A DNA stretch of 64,000 nucleotides from positions 343,465 through 407,464 of the forward strand of contig NZ_GL876935.1 in assembly GCF_000192575.1 (NCBI RefSeq), in the 5' to 3' direction. Below, piece by piece: positions 34,841 to 44,173 of this stretch. How positions within the stretch are numbered: position 1 is the first letter of the stretch; each line of letters begins with the position of its first letter. The notes under the pieces were generated by a model. That model was not told where the DNA came from. It searched no databases and was given only the letters and a program-made list of their open reading frames with translations. Made by a program: the position numbers and the translations under genes. This DNA comes from Novosphingobium nitrogenifigens DSM 19370. GTDB lineage: Bacteria; Pseudomonadota; Alphaproteobacteria; Sphingomonadales; Sphingomonadaceae.

Positions 34841-35968
34841 TCAGCCTTCGATGGCCACGGGCAAATCGTACCCATGCGCCTTCAGCAAGGCATGTCGCTT
34901 GGCTTCCTTGAGATCGGCAGCGACCATTTCCGCACACATTTCCTGCGCGCTGATCTGGGGCACCCAGCCGAGCCTTTCCTTCGCACGAGTGGGATCCCCG
35001 AGCAGGGTCTCGACTTCGGCGGGACGGAAATACCGCGGATCGATACGGACGATGACATCTCCCGCCACCACACCGGGCGCATCGTCACCCGTGACGCTTT
35101 CGACGATCCCGACCTCGTCCACACCCTCGCCTGAAAAGCTGAGCGTGATACCGAGGTGCCGGGCCGACCACATGATGAATTCGCGCACCGATTGCTGGAC
35201 GCCGGTCGCGATCACGAAGTCCTCGGGATGATCCTGCTGCAGCATCATCCACTGCATGCGGACGTAGTCCCGGGCATGTCCCCAGTCGCGCAGGGAATCG
35301 ATGTTGCCCATGTAAAGGCAGGATTCCAAACCCTGGGCAATATTCGATAGCCCCCGGGTAATCTTGCGCGTGACGAACGTTTCGCCTCTGCGCGGACTTT
35401 CATGATTGAAGAGAATTCCGTTACACGCATACATACCGTATGCTTCACGATAATTGACCGTGATCCAATAGGCGTAGAGCTTGGCCACGGCATAAGGCGA
35501 ACGAGGATGGAACGGGGTGGTTTCCCGCTGCGGCACTTCCTGAACCAGTCCGTAAAGCTCGGACGTGGAGGCCTGATAAAAGCGGGTCTTCTTTTCCAGG
35601 CCGAGAAAACGGATCGCCTCGAGCAAACGCAGCGTGCCGATCCCGTCAACGTCGGCCGTGTATTCCGGAGCCTCGAAACTGACCGCAACATGGCTTTGCG
35701 CGCCAAGGTTGTAGATCTCGTCGGGCTGAATTTCCTGAATGATGCGGGTCAGGTTCGACGTGTCCGACAAGTCCCCGTAATGCAACTTGAGATCGGGACG
35801 GACTTCGTGAGGATCCTGATAGATATGATCGATACGCTGTGTGTTGAACAGCGAGGCACGGCGCTTGATGCCATGCACTTCATATCCTTTTTCCAAAAGG
35901 AATTCGGCGAGATAGGACCCGTCCTGGCCCGTGACACCCGTAATCAGGGCAACCTTGCGATCAGCCAA
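34841..35968 (-). CDS. gmd: GDP-mannose 4,6-dehydratase
   Basis: Gmd converts GDP-mannose to GDP-4-keto-6-deoxymannose. The 375-residue protein has the NADP site ALITGVTGQDGSYLAEFLL, GIKRRASLFNTQRIDHIYQD, the QASTSELYGLVQEVPQ catalytic region and SPYAVAKLYAYW with YxxxK. The start is probably a TTG (giving MADRKVAL), because GGGAG lies 6 bases upstream and the family begins here; a longer frame adds an unlikely hydrophobic leader. gmd-fcl-wcaI form a minus-strand operon transcribed from the AT-rich spacer at 36 kb. The GDP-mannose supply (manA, manB, manC) is not in the window. Confidence 0.94.
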   Translation of the reverse strand: MADRKVALITGVTGQDGSYLAEFLLEKGYEVHGIKRRASLFNTQRIDHIYQDPHEVRPDLKLHYGDLSDTSNLTRIIQEIQPDEIYNLGAQSHVAVSFEAPEYTADVDGIGTLRLLEAIRFLGLEKKTRFYQASTSELYGLVQEVPQRETTPFHPRSPYAVAKLYAYWITVNYREAYGMYACNGILFNHESPRRGETFVTRKITRGLSNIAQGLESCLYMGNIDSLRDWGHARDYVRMQWMMLQQDHPEDFVIATGVQQSVREFIMWSARHLGITLSFSGEGVDEVGIVESVTGDDAPGVVAGDVIVRIDPRYFRPAEVETLLGDPTRAKERLGWVPQISAQEMCAEMVAADLKEAKRHALLKAHGYDLPVAIEG

Positions 35969-36551
35969 GTGAAACTCCCGATACAACAAAGACAAGAACC
36001 GGATAATGAAAATCCACACCAGTTATTGCCGAAATCCCCACAAAAATGCGACCCCCGCCGTATTGAGTGCCCGCACGTGCAAGTCAAACCCCAAGAACAG
36101 ACATCATTACTTTGAATTTTTCGAACGGCACCACGACAATCATGGGCGCCGTTCATCGCATTCCGTAGCGCCGTTTGAGCGCAAGGGCTCAAAATTGTCA
36201 ATACGACGCCCCATCTTCAGCAGGGTTTGACGCAACATTTCGTCAATCCGTATAATTCCTTAAACCATAAATTTTCATTTAGCATCAGAATGATGGAGCA
36301 GGATCACCCGAAACATTCAGTCGACGCGTCAACCTCGATATTCTCTTTTCGCACCTGCACAATCGATATGCTGCACATGAACATCACCCTTGACCGCCCC
36401 GCCCTTGCGCCATTACCCAACCCAAATTCTCGTTTTGCGGTTTATCCGAACAGCAGTTGCAAGAAAAAAACACGGACGAGCTTCAACAGGCAAAGTGCGG
36501 AGATGCGAACGATGCTGCGGTCATCCAACAAGTTAACGGCACGATAACATC
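35969..36551. other. AT-rich divergent spacer in the EPS locus, 583 bp
   Basis: The spacer lies between gmd (minus) and a GT4 gene (plus) and should contain promoters for both directions. It is clearly poorer in GC than the coding sequence around it. Open frames in it (for example 36227-36547) have no recognisable features and poor starts. No obvious dyad larger than 8 bp was noticed. Confidence 0.4.
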
Positions 36552-37751
36552 GTGAGAATCCTCGACATCATCGCGAGCCTCGATCCGGCCGGCGGCGGTC
36601 CGGTCAATACCGCCCGGACCATGACCCGCATCTGGCGCGACATGGGACATCAGGTCGACGTCCTGACGCTGGATTCTCCGGCAGCCCCCTATCTCAGCCC
36701 GGACCTGTCCCCGATACCGTCCGGACGCCTCGGAGATCCGAACAAGGGCAAGGGACTTTCCCCACTGTTCGACCGCTTTGGATATTCCCCACAGACCGTC
36801 GGGAAAATTCGCTCGATTGCAGGCGACTACGACGTGGCCTTGCTGCACGGCCTGTGGAATTACGCCAGCCTTGCCACCCGCATCGCCCTGACCGGTGGAA
36901 AGCTGCCCTATCTGGTCTTTGCCCACGGCATGCTCGACCCCTGGCATCGGAGCGCCTATCCGATGAAGGACCGAATCAAGCAGGCTATCTGGCCCTTCGC
37001 CGAAGGCGCCCTGCTCAATGGAGCCAAGGCCGTCTTCTTCACCACCGAGGCCGAACGCAGGCTCGCCGAGGGGAGCTATCGCCCCTATCGCCTCAACGGC
37101 GAAGTGATCGGCTATGGTTGCCAGGGCCCCGGCGACGATGCGCAGGCTGAGCGGGAGGCCTTTTTCACCCGCTTCCCCCACCTTCGCGATCGGCGCTTTC
37201 TTCTCTTCATCAGCCGCATCCACCCCAAGAAAGGATGCGACACCCTGCTCAAGGCCTACGCCGCGACCCGCGCCCAACTGGGCGACGTCGATCTCGTTTT
37301 TGCGGGCCCGGACCAGATCGGCTGGCAGGCAGAGCTTCAGGCTCTTTCCCGGGAGCTCGAGATCGCCGACCACGTCCACTGGCTGGGTATGATCTCCGGT
37401 CCGGTCAAATGGGGCGCCTACCGCGCGGCCGAGGCCTTCGCCCTTCCCTCGCACGGAGAAAACTTCGGCATGGTCGTGGCAGAGGCCATGGCCTGCGGCA
37501 CTCCGGTCATTGTCAGCGACAAGGTCAACCTGTGCGACGAGATCCTTCGCCAGTCCTGCGGCATCGTCGTCCCCCAGGATCTCGAAAGCACAGCCGGCGC
37601 CCTTGCCCGGTTTGCAGCAATGTCACAGGAAGAGCGCGACGCGATGGGCCGCGCGGCAGCGCAATGCTACGCCGAAAATTACGAGGTGCGCGCAGCAGCC
37701 GCCCGCATCCTCGCACGTATGGAACACCACGCCGGAATCGGGCCCCAATGA
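36552..37751 (+). CDS. Glycosyltransferase family 4
   Basis: The 399-residue protein has the two-domain GT-B layout. The N-terminus has the glycine-rich acceptor loop DPAGGGPVNTARTM, and the C-terminal half shows LLFISRIHPKKGCDTLLKA, FAGPDQIGWQAEL and the donor-site EX7E-type segment HGENFGMVVAEAMACGTPVI. This pattern is typical of EPS GT4 enzymes using nucleotide sugars with retention of configuration. The start is GTG. It begins a plus-strand unit with the downstream polymerase-like gene. Confidence 0.88.
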   Translation: MRILDIIASLDPAGGGPVNTARTMTRIWRDMGHQVDVLTLDSPAAPYLSPDLSPIPSGRLGDPNKGKGLSPLFDRFGYSPQTVGKIRSIAGDYDVALLHGLWNYASLATRIALTGGKLPYLVFAHGMLDPWHRSAYPMKDRIKQAIWPFAEGALLNGAKAVFFTTEAERRLAEGSYRPYRLNGEVIGYGCQGPGDDAQAEREAFFTRFPHLRDRRFLLFISRIHPKKGCDTLLKAYAATRAQLGDVDLVFAGPDQIGWQAELQALSRELEIADHVHWLGMISGPVKWGAYRAAEAFALPSHGENFGMVVAEAMACGTPVIVSDKVNLCDEILRQSCGIVVPQDLESTAGALARFAAMSQEERDAMGRAAAQCYAENYEVRAAAARILARMEHHAGIGPQ

Positions 37752-37836
37752 AGGGCGCCATGATGCGCACGAAGCTTGACAACGCGCCCACCACATCCAA
37801 ACCCGTTGCACGTTATCGCGTGGGGAGCACCGTACC

Positions 37837-39330
37837 TTGCTGACAATGCCGAAACACGTGGCGATCTATGTCGGCATCATCGCGTTTTTCTCGCTCATCC
37901 AACTGGTGATGGGCGCCAATGTCTTTGTTCTGGCCGCGATCGACCTGGTCGCACTGACCGGCGTCATCCCCCTTCGCCACAGGACCTTCGACCCGATCGA
38001 CACCCTGCTCTTTTCCCTATCCCTTTATTACGGCACGTTTTCCCTGATCCTCAAGACGGTGGTCGGTCAGCCGGTGCAGAGGAACCTGCTCGTAGCGACG
38101 ACAAGCTTGAGTCTGCTGGTCATCGGATTTGGCCTTATCACCAGCGCCTATTTTCTGGTCTCCACCCTGCTGACGCGCCACTATCCCGGAACACGCCTGC
38201 GTCGGTGGAATGTTCTCGAGCAGACCTTTTCCGATCAGCAGTTTCTCGAACGCTTCACTGTTCCGGTCATGCTGTTTTCACTGGCGCTCTGTGTCGTCAA
38301 CGCGATGGTTTCGGCAACCGCCTCTGATCTGAGCAGCGGCGCCGGCGATTCCGGTTTCGGCGGATTGGGCAATTTCGTTCCGATCATCCAGCTTGCCTTC
38401 GCGATGCAACTCTCGCTCGTCTTGCGTCGGGGAGCACGCAAGGACTGGTTCTGGATCTCCACGGCGACGGCAGTCCTGTTCGTGCTCGCAATCGTCAACA
38501 ACCAGAAGGCAACCTTCCTTATTGTCGTTGCGACAATCCTGATCAATGGCATCGCCTATCGCGTGAAAGTGCGCCCCCGCGTCATCGCCGCAGTCGTGGT
38601 CGTTGCCGCCATCTCGTTCCTCTACCTCTCCCCGGCGATTTACATCGTACGAGGCATGCAAGTCAGCAAACTCGAACGCATCGGCCTAACCTTCTCCGTC
38701 CTGGCAGAAGCCGACTTCAATCCGATCCGCCTCTATGAGTTGCAAGACAAGATCACAAATCCCGGCGGGGCGCACTCGCACGCGGCTGACGTCGACTACC
38801 TCTCTCCGCACGACTATCACACCGACCGCTTCACCCTGCTGATGCCGGTCGACAACATGGCGCGCGAAGGCACCCGCAAGCCAATCGGCGTGGGCACTTA
38901 CCTCAGCCTTCTGATCAAGACGATACTTCCATCCGCAATCATCGGACAGCACTCCGACACCTCACTGGGCGAACTGATCGCCTGGCGGTTCGGCATTACC
39001 CAGACGGGCAACCACGCGCGCCTTGTCCTTGGCATTCTCGGAACAGCCTATGGCACAGGCGGACCATTCGGCCTCCTCATCTTGGCACCTTTGTTCTGCC
39101 TGATCCTGTTCGCCATTCTGAAACTGTCTTGCAACGGCAGCATCTGGCAAAACCCGTGGGCGATATTCGTTGCCTCGCGCGTGTTTTTCTATGGGGAAGC
39201 GGATATCAGCACCTTGGCCGAAGTCATCCGCGGCTTCTTGCCCATCGTGCTGTTCGCCTACGGACTGACACTCCTGCACAAGCGGAAACGCCCCTCCACC
39301 TCACCCTCGACAATGCCGCTCGCCACCTGA
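37837..39330 (+). CDS. Multi-pass membrane protein, candidate O-antigen/EPS polymerase (Wzy-like)
   Basis: The 497-residue protein has 11-12 hydrophobic segments and a large periplasmic-type loop of about 80 residues (about 290-370, containing GGAHSHAADVDYLSPHDYHT). This architecture, the position beside a GT4 gene and the general character fit a Wzy polymerase. These are too divergent for a secure call by eye. A TTG at 37837 has GGGGAG ten bases upstream and is preferred; an ATG three codons later lacks a site. As a second polymerase-like protein in the locus (with 26671), the two may be a ligase and a polymerase, or serve different polymers. Confidence 0.65.
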   Translation: MLTMPKHVAIYVGIIAFFSLIQLVMGANVFVLAAIDLVALTGVIPLRHRTFDPIDTLLFSLSLYYGTFSLILKTVVGQPVQRNLLVATTSLSLLVIGFGLITSAYFLVSTLLTRHYPGTRLRRWNVLEQTFSDQQFLERFTVPVMLFSLALCVVNAMVSATASDLSSGAGDSGFGGLGNFVPIIQLAFAMQLSLVLRRGARKDWFWISTATAVLFVLAIVNNQKATFLIVVATILINGIAYRVKVRPRVIAAVVVVAAISFLYLSPAIYIVRGMQVSKLERIGLTFSVLAEADFNPIRLYELQDKITNPGGAHSHAADVDYLSPHDYHTDRFTLLMPVDNMAREGTRKPIGVGTYLSLLIKTILPSAIIGQHSDTSLGELIAWRFGITQTGNHARLVLGILGTAYGTGGPFGLLILAPLFCLILFAILKLSCNGSIWQNPWAIFVASRVFFYGEADISTLAEVIRGFLPIVLFAYGLTLLHKRKRPSTSPSTMPLAT

Positions 39331-39529
39331 GCAGGCGGCCTCTGCAAGATCAGGCGCATGCCCGGAACAGGCGGCTTTCGATCGAATGCCCCCACCCGCA
39401 TGACCGCCTGACAAAGCCGCGCCCGATCACAACGGCAATGCCGTTGAGCTCACCGAGCCGGACGCAAGGCGAACTTGCTCCACCCCTGCCCAACCGACAC
39501 GATGCCCAACCGACACCGGCGCTCCCGCG

Positions 39530-40436
39530 TCAAGCACGAGCGAGGCGCGAGGCAACCTTGCGCCCGACACGGATCAAAGGCTGCTCGACCGCTGCGGCGA
39601 CCACAGCCCCCACAACAAGGGCAAGCGCATAGGACGCCACGAACGTCCACAGGAATGACGGCCCGGCGAACCGGGTGACAAAGCCGGACGCGGCATGAAT
39701 GCACAGCACGTGGATGAGGTAGATCGCATAAGTCAGCTTTCCCGCCTCCACGAGCGGGCGCCATGACGGCACCCGCCGCAAGGTCTGGTCAGGATTGCCC
39801 CACATGCTGCCGATCAACAACGCACCCAAGGCCGAAACCCCGAGAGTCAAGAACCACATCGGCCAGAAAATCGAAGCAAGATAGAAAAGGCCGAGCAGCC
39901 CTGCGCTCACCCCGCCAATCTGCCCGAGCCAGCGACTAAACCGGTCGAAACGCGCAAACATCGCCAGCAGGGATTCGAAGGTGGGGCCGAAATAACCACG
40001 CACACCCTCAATCACGTTCGGGTCCCCGGCAATGACATGGGGCAAGTAGAACAGCCCCTATAGACAAGGACGTACAACAACAAGGCTCACCACTGCCGCC
40101 AACGGGGAAATGCCATGAGCCAAGGGATAGCATGCCGGAGCTGCGCCCCCTCCGTCATGTTGCAGTGCCAATAGAATCAGCCCGTAAAGAGCAATGGTCA
40201 ACGCATAAAGCGGCACGATACGAAAGAACCGGCGACTGTAGAATGCGGTAAGGTTCACATGCCCTTTTGCCTCACGCTCCTGCGACATCAGGGGCGTGAT
40301 CAACCAACTGCTCCATTCAGGAACCATGCCACCCCGAAATGTGGTTAAATAGCGTAAAGATAACGCAAATCGCACGCAGCCCATCAAGTTCCGGTCTGTA
40401 TTTCCGCGGGATAGACACCTGCGCCCCATCACTCAT
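39530..40436 (-). pseudogene. Decayed acyltransferase-3 gene
   Basis: Remains of one acyltransferase gene are spread over different frames. From 40436 an ATG frame reads MSDGAQVSIPRKYRPELDGL and continues RAICVIFTLFNHISG before a stop: this is the family's N-terminal LDGLR...H motif. A second frame (to 40058) continues with SSWLITPLMSQEREAKG and FYSRRFFRIVPLYALTIALY. A third block (39530-40045) holds the C-terminal membrane part with FYLPHVIAGDPNVIEG and LTYAIYLIHVLCIHAA. The VFFVLSG and WSLxxEEQFY regions are missing, so at least two deletions or frameshifts have inactivated it. It faces away from the three intact acyltransferase genes that follow. Confidence 0.88.
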
Positions 40437-40892
40437 CATTTCAAACCGCCACTCGTGAAAAAAGCCACCTGTTACAAATCGATGCGAAATCGGCCCCGAG
40501 AAACAACTGCAGACAACGCATCAACGCGTGACACTACCACAATATTCCGCCATCTATCGATCAAACCAACGCAAATGCAAAAAATTTCCTCGCACCTGCG
40601 TGAATTTCTGGCTCAAACCGCTTCAATCCATTATCCTCTCACCAAGAGATACACCAGATGGATTCAGGAAAGATTCATGAGAGAACAACCCTTTCACGAC
40701 CAATGACATGGCAATGAATAATTCATTACAATCATGTTTACCATTTTCACTGCAGCAATTCCGCTTAAATCGGCAAAAATAATTTCCATTTGGCGAGATA
40801 GAAGATTTTCGATTAGGAAATCAATTCGGCTGAACGAAATCCCAGGACGTCAATCTACGTAAAAACACTGATCAGGATCGATCGAAAGAGCC
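40437..40892. other. AT-rich spacer before the acyltransferase operon, 456 bp
   Basis: The spacer separates the decayed acyltransferase from an intact one on the opposite strand. It is AT-rich and has no recognisable gene; a short open frame (40455-40706) has no family features. Promoters for the downstream operon should be here. Confidence 0.4.
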
Positions 40893-41981
40893 ATGAAAAA
40901 TCGCCTCAAGGAACTCGACTGCCTCAGATTCGTCGCTGCTTTTCTCGTCGTCCTGTCCCATGTCTTGGGAAATTACACAGACAAAGACTTCCACCTGGAA
41001 TCCGTTTTTTTTGACGGCGGCATCGCGGTCCTGATCTTTTTTGTCCTGAGCGGTTACATCATAACCCGCCTTCTTTGTGCCGAGTTAGGGGCAACCGGAA
41101 CGCTCGATCTCAAGGCGTTCTATATCCGCCGGGCACTGAGAATCTGGCCCGCTTCGTATTCCTACATCGCCCTTTCCGTTTTGCTCGGGGTCGTGGGTTT
41201 CGCATCGATTCACCCGACGCAAGCGCTGATCGCAGCAATGCATGTGTGGAACTATTACGCCCTCCTGATGCCGTCAGACGTGATCGATCAGGGCCGCGCG
41301 GTCTTTGCTCATTTCTGGTCGCTCGCACTTGAAGAGCAATTCTATTGGATCTGGCCCGCAGCCTTGCTTCTTCTCCGAAATCGTGTCGGAGTTGTTCTTG
41401 CAGCGATCGTATTGCTGCTCCCGTTGGAGCGGGTCGCGATCTATTTCGCTTTTCCGTCGCAACGCGGCACCATGGGGGAAATGTTCCACGCCGGAGCCGA
41501 CCCCATTGCGCTCGGGGCGCTTCTCAGCCTGAATGAGGCCCGTCTCCGACCGTGGCTCGATCGGCTCAACACGCCCCTCTTTTTCGCCAATCTGGCATTT
41601 CTGCTGCTCGCGTGTCCGCTGCTCCAGTTCTTCCTTAAGGGTCTGTGGGGTGCGACTTATGGACGCACGATCGAGGCGCTTTCAGCGGGAATCCTGATCC
41701 TGGGTCTTGCCAATGGAGCCGGCGGATGGTTCGCGGCATTACTGCGCACACCTCCCCTGCAATTCGGAGGCAGGATTTCCTATAGCCTCTATATCTGGCA
41801 GCAATTGTTCACGTTGCCGCTTTCGATCTTCGTCATGCCGCCATTGCAGGCCGTCGTGTTCTCGTGCCTTGCTGCCACGGCAAGTTACTTCATCATCGAA
41901 AAGCCGTTCCTGCATCTCAAAGACCGTTTTTCGGTAAACCCAAAACTCACGCGCGGCGCTGTCGCTGCAACGCAACAATAA
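40893..41981 (+). CDS. Acyltransferase-3 family membrane protein
   Basis: The 362-residue polytopic enzyme shows the complete family set: ELDCLRFVAAFLVVLSHVLG with the essential His23, GGIAVLIFFVLSGYIITR, FYIRRALRIWP and HFWSLALEEQFYWIWPA. It likely moves an acetyl or similar group from the cytoplasmic acyl-CoA side to sugars of the EPS. It begins an operon of three acyltransferases and a GT2; the next gene starts 17 bases after its stop. Confidence 0.92.
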   Translation: MKNRLKELDCLRFVAAFLVVLSHVLGNYTDKDFHLESVFFDGGIAVLIFFVLSGYIITRLLCAELGATGTLDLKAFYIRRALRIWPASYSYIALSVLLGVVGFASIHPTQALIAAMHVWNYYALLMPSDVIDQGRAVFAHFWSLALEEQFYWIWPAALLLLRNRVGVVLAAIVLLLPLERVAIYFAFPSQRGTMGEMFHAGADPIALGALLSLNEARLRPWLDRLNTPLFFANLAFLLLACPLLQFFLKGLWGATYGRTIEALSAGILILGLANGAGGWFAALLRTPPLQFGGRISYSLYIWQQLFTLPLSIFVMPPLQAVVFSCLAATASYFIIEKPFLHLKDRFSVNPKLTRGAVAATQQ

Positions 41982-41998
41982 CGGCAAGGACAGCACGG

Positions 41999-43066
41999 AT
42001 GCCTCAAGAGCAAGTCCTGAACCGCAATCTCGCCGCACTGACAGGCGTGCGTTTTCTGGCGGCGAGTGCTGTATTGATGTTCCATTTCGGCGCGGGATTC
42101 GCCCATCGGATCCACGCGCCGGAGGTCATGGTTCACATCCTGACCAACGGTTATCTGGGCGTCCCGCTGTTCTTCGTGCTGTCCGGGTTCATCATCACCT
42201 ATTCCCATTTCGATGAAGCCTTCACCACCGGCAGGACCGCGCATTTCATGCTGGCGCGAGTGGCCCGTATCTATCCGGTCTACCTGCTCTCGCTGCTGCT
42301 GATGCTGCCGGTTCTGGCGACACCACTGTCGCCCATCGATGCTGTATCCGTCCTGACCATGACACAGGCATGGACACCTCCGGCCAGCGGCCATGGCTAT
42401 ACCTGGGTCATGCAGGCCTGGACTCTCTCGATCGAGGCCGTGTTCTACCTGCTTTTCCCATTGGTCTGGCCGCTCCTGCGACGATTGCCGATCGCCGCGA
42501 TCCATGGCCTGGCGCTGCTCAGCATGGTGATCATCGTCGTGTTCGGAACTCCGTCGATTTCCCCCGGCGTAAAAATGGTGCCGCTGCTCGGCGCCGATAC
42601 CCGAGTGTGGATCCCGATCCTGCGCATGCCCGAATTCGCGCTGGGCATGACGCTTTGCGCCATCTTCGTGCGGTGCGATCGCACGCGCGCGATCCTGCGT
42701 GGAACCGCCGTCGAAATCGTCCTTGCGCTCGCGATACTGATCGTCATGGCCAAGGCCGACACCATGCAGACAAAGGCCCTGTTCGCTCCTCTGGCCGGAC
42801 TCCTGCTGTTCGCTCTGGCCAATGGTGAAGGCGCCCTCACCCGTCTTCTCGCCACACGTCCGATGATCCTGCTCGGCGGCGCAAGCTATGCGCTCTACAT
42901 CCTTCAGGGGCCGGTTCGCGCGCTGTGCGCCGCGATCATCCATCCCCCTCTCGATCAGTTCGCCAGCCCCATCGTCACGCTCGGCGCCGCGATCCTGGCG
43001 TTCCTTTTCGTCGAGCAACCGGCACGTCGTGCCATACTTGCTCCGTTCAGGAAACGCCGCCCATGA
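41999..43066 (+). CDS. Acyltransferase-3 family membrane protein
   Basis: The 355-residue protein carries ALTGVRFLAASAVLMFHFG with His29, GVPLFFVLSGFIITYS, MLARVARIYPVYLLSLLL and MQAWTLSIEAVFYLLFPLV. The ATG at MPQEQVL follows AAGGA; an in-frame extension upstream overlaps the preceding gene and lacks family features. Its stop overlaps the next ATG as ATGA. The acyl group and target sugar are unknown; sequence differences from its two operon neighbours argue for different acceptor sites rather than recent duplication. Confidence 0.91.
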   Translation: MPQEQVLNRNLAALTGVRFLAASAVLMFHFGAGFAHRIHAPEVMVHILTNGYLGVPLFFVLSGFIITYSHFDEAFTTGRTAHFMLARVARIYPVYLLSLLLMLPVLATPLSPIDAVSVLTMTQAWTPPASGHGYTWVMQAWTLSIEAVFYLLFPLVWPLLRRLPIAAIHGLALLSMVIIVVFGTPSISPGVKMVPLLGADTRVWIPILRMPEFALGMTLCAIFVRCDRTRAILRGTAVEIVLALAILIVMAKADTMQTKALFAPLAGLLLFALANGEGALTRLLATRPMILLGGASYALYILQGPVRALCAAIIHPPLDQFASPIVTLGAAILAFLFVEQPARRAILAPFRKRRP

Positions 43067-44133
43067 CGCCTGCGCCGCAGACCGCCCCGCAACGGGAAAA
43101 GAACCATATTGTCGCACTCGATGGCTATCGGGGCATTGCCGCGCTTTTCGTCGCCGCCATGCACAGCCTCGAGTCCTTTACCGACCGACCGATGCTCGCC
43201 AACGCGTTCATGGCCGTCGACTTCTTCTTCATGTTGAGCGGCCTCGTGATCGCATTGTCCTATCAGGACAAGCTCGTCTCGGGAGCCATCGGCTGGCGTC
43301 GCTTTGCTGCACTACGCCTTGTTCGCCTCTACCCGATGATGGCGGTCGGCGCGGTACTGGGCATTGCATGGCGCCTCTATGAGGGAAGGATCGGCCACGG
43401 GGCTCTGTTGGGCGGTGCCGTCTTCGCGTTGCTGCTGCTTCCCCTGCCCCGTATCGGAGCCGGTTCATCGGGCGGAAACTCCTATCCGATCAACGGCCCG
43501 GCGTGGTCGCTGACCCACGAACTGCTGGTCAACATGCTGTTCTGTGCCACCGCCAGGTACTTTCGCGGGCGCACCCTTCTTGTCATTGTCCTCGTCATGG
43601 CGGCGATCGACATCGGTTACGGCTTCTGGGCAGGGAGCTACAAGGCCTCGGTCGGCTGGACCGACCAGCCCCAGGCCTTCGTCAAGACACTCGCTCCCTT
43701 TTCCATCGGCGTGCTGATCTGGCTGAAACTCGGGAAGCGCAAGGTCCACTCCAACATTCTGCCGATGATGGGCGCAGTCCTGTTGTCGGTTGCAATGACA
43801 TTGCCGTACGATCGGCTCGACTACCAAACCTTGTGCATTTTCGGGATCTTCCCGGCAGTCATCGTTCTTGGCTTGTGCCGGATCGACTGGCCATGGCTCG
43901 AGCGGACCTTTGCCTGGCTGGGCGAGATTTCATTTCCGCTCTACGCGATCAATCAGCCGATCACGTTCTTCTTTGCGGCCATGCTTCACAAACTGTCGCT
44001 GACCGCTTTGCCGCTTGCCCTCGCGGTGTCGGCAAACCTTGCCCTCGGGATTGCTCTTACCATGCTGCTCAGCCGCAGGTTCGACATTCCCGTCCGCGCG
44101 ATGCTGCGTCGTCGAATGGCCGCCGCACGCTGA
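43063..44133 (+). CDS. Acyltransferase-3 family membrane protein
   Basis: The 356-residue protein has HIVALDGYRGIAALFVAAMH with His34, MAVDFFFMLSGLVIALSY, RLVRLYPMMAVGAVLG and NGPAWSLTHELLVNMLF. The ATG overlaps the previous stop (ATGA). It is the third consecutive member of the family in this operon. The GT2 gene starts 40 bases later with a TGGAG site. Confidence 0.91.
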   Translation: MTPAPQTAPQREKNHIVALDGYRGIAALFVAAMHSLESFTDRPMLANAFMAVDFFFMLSGLVIALSYQDKLVSGAIGWRRFAALRLVRLYPMMAVGAVLGIAWRLYEGRIGHGALLGGAVFALLLLPLPRIGAGSSGGNSYPINGPAWSLTHELLVNMLFCATARYFRGRTLLVIVLVMAAIDIGYGFWAGSYKASVGWTDQPQAFVKTLAPFSIGVLIWLKLGKRKVHSNILPMMGAVLLSVAMTLPYDRLDYQTLCIFGIFPAVIVLGLCRIDWPWLERTFAWLGEISFPLYAINQPITFFFAAMLHKLSLTALPLALAVSANLALGIALTMLLSRRFDIPVRAMLRRRMAAAR

Positions 44134-44173
44134 ACCCGATACCGCCTATCCCGTCCCGCCTGTCTGGAGTTCG

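Noticed and set aside
36227..36547. 106-codon frame in the AT-rich spacer before the GT4 gene
   Set aside because: No ribosome-binding site, no family features and atypical composition; likely chance in promoter DNA.
40455..40706. 83-codon frame in the spacer before the acyltransferase operon
   Set aside because: No recognisable features and no ribosome-binding site.
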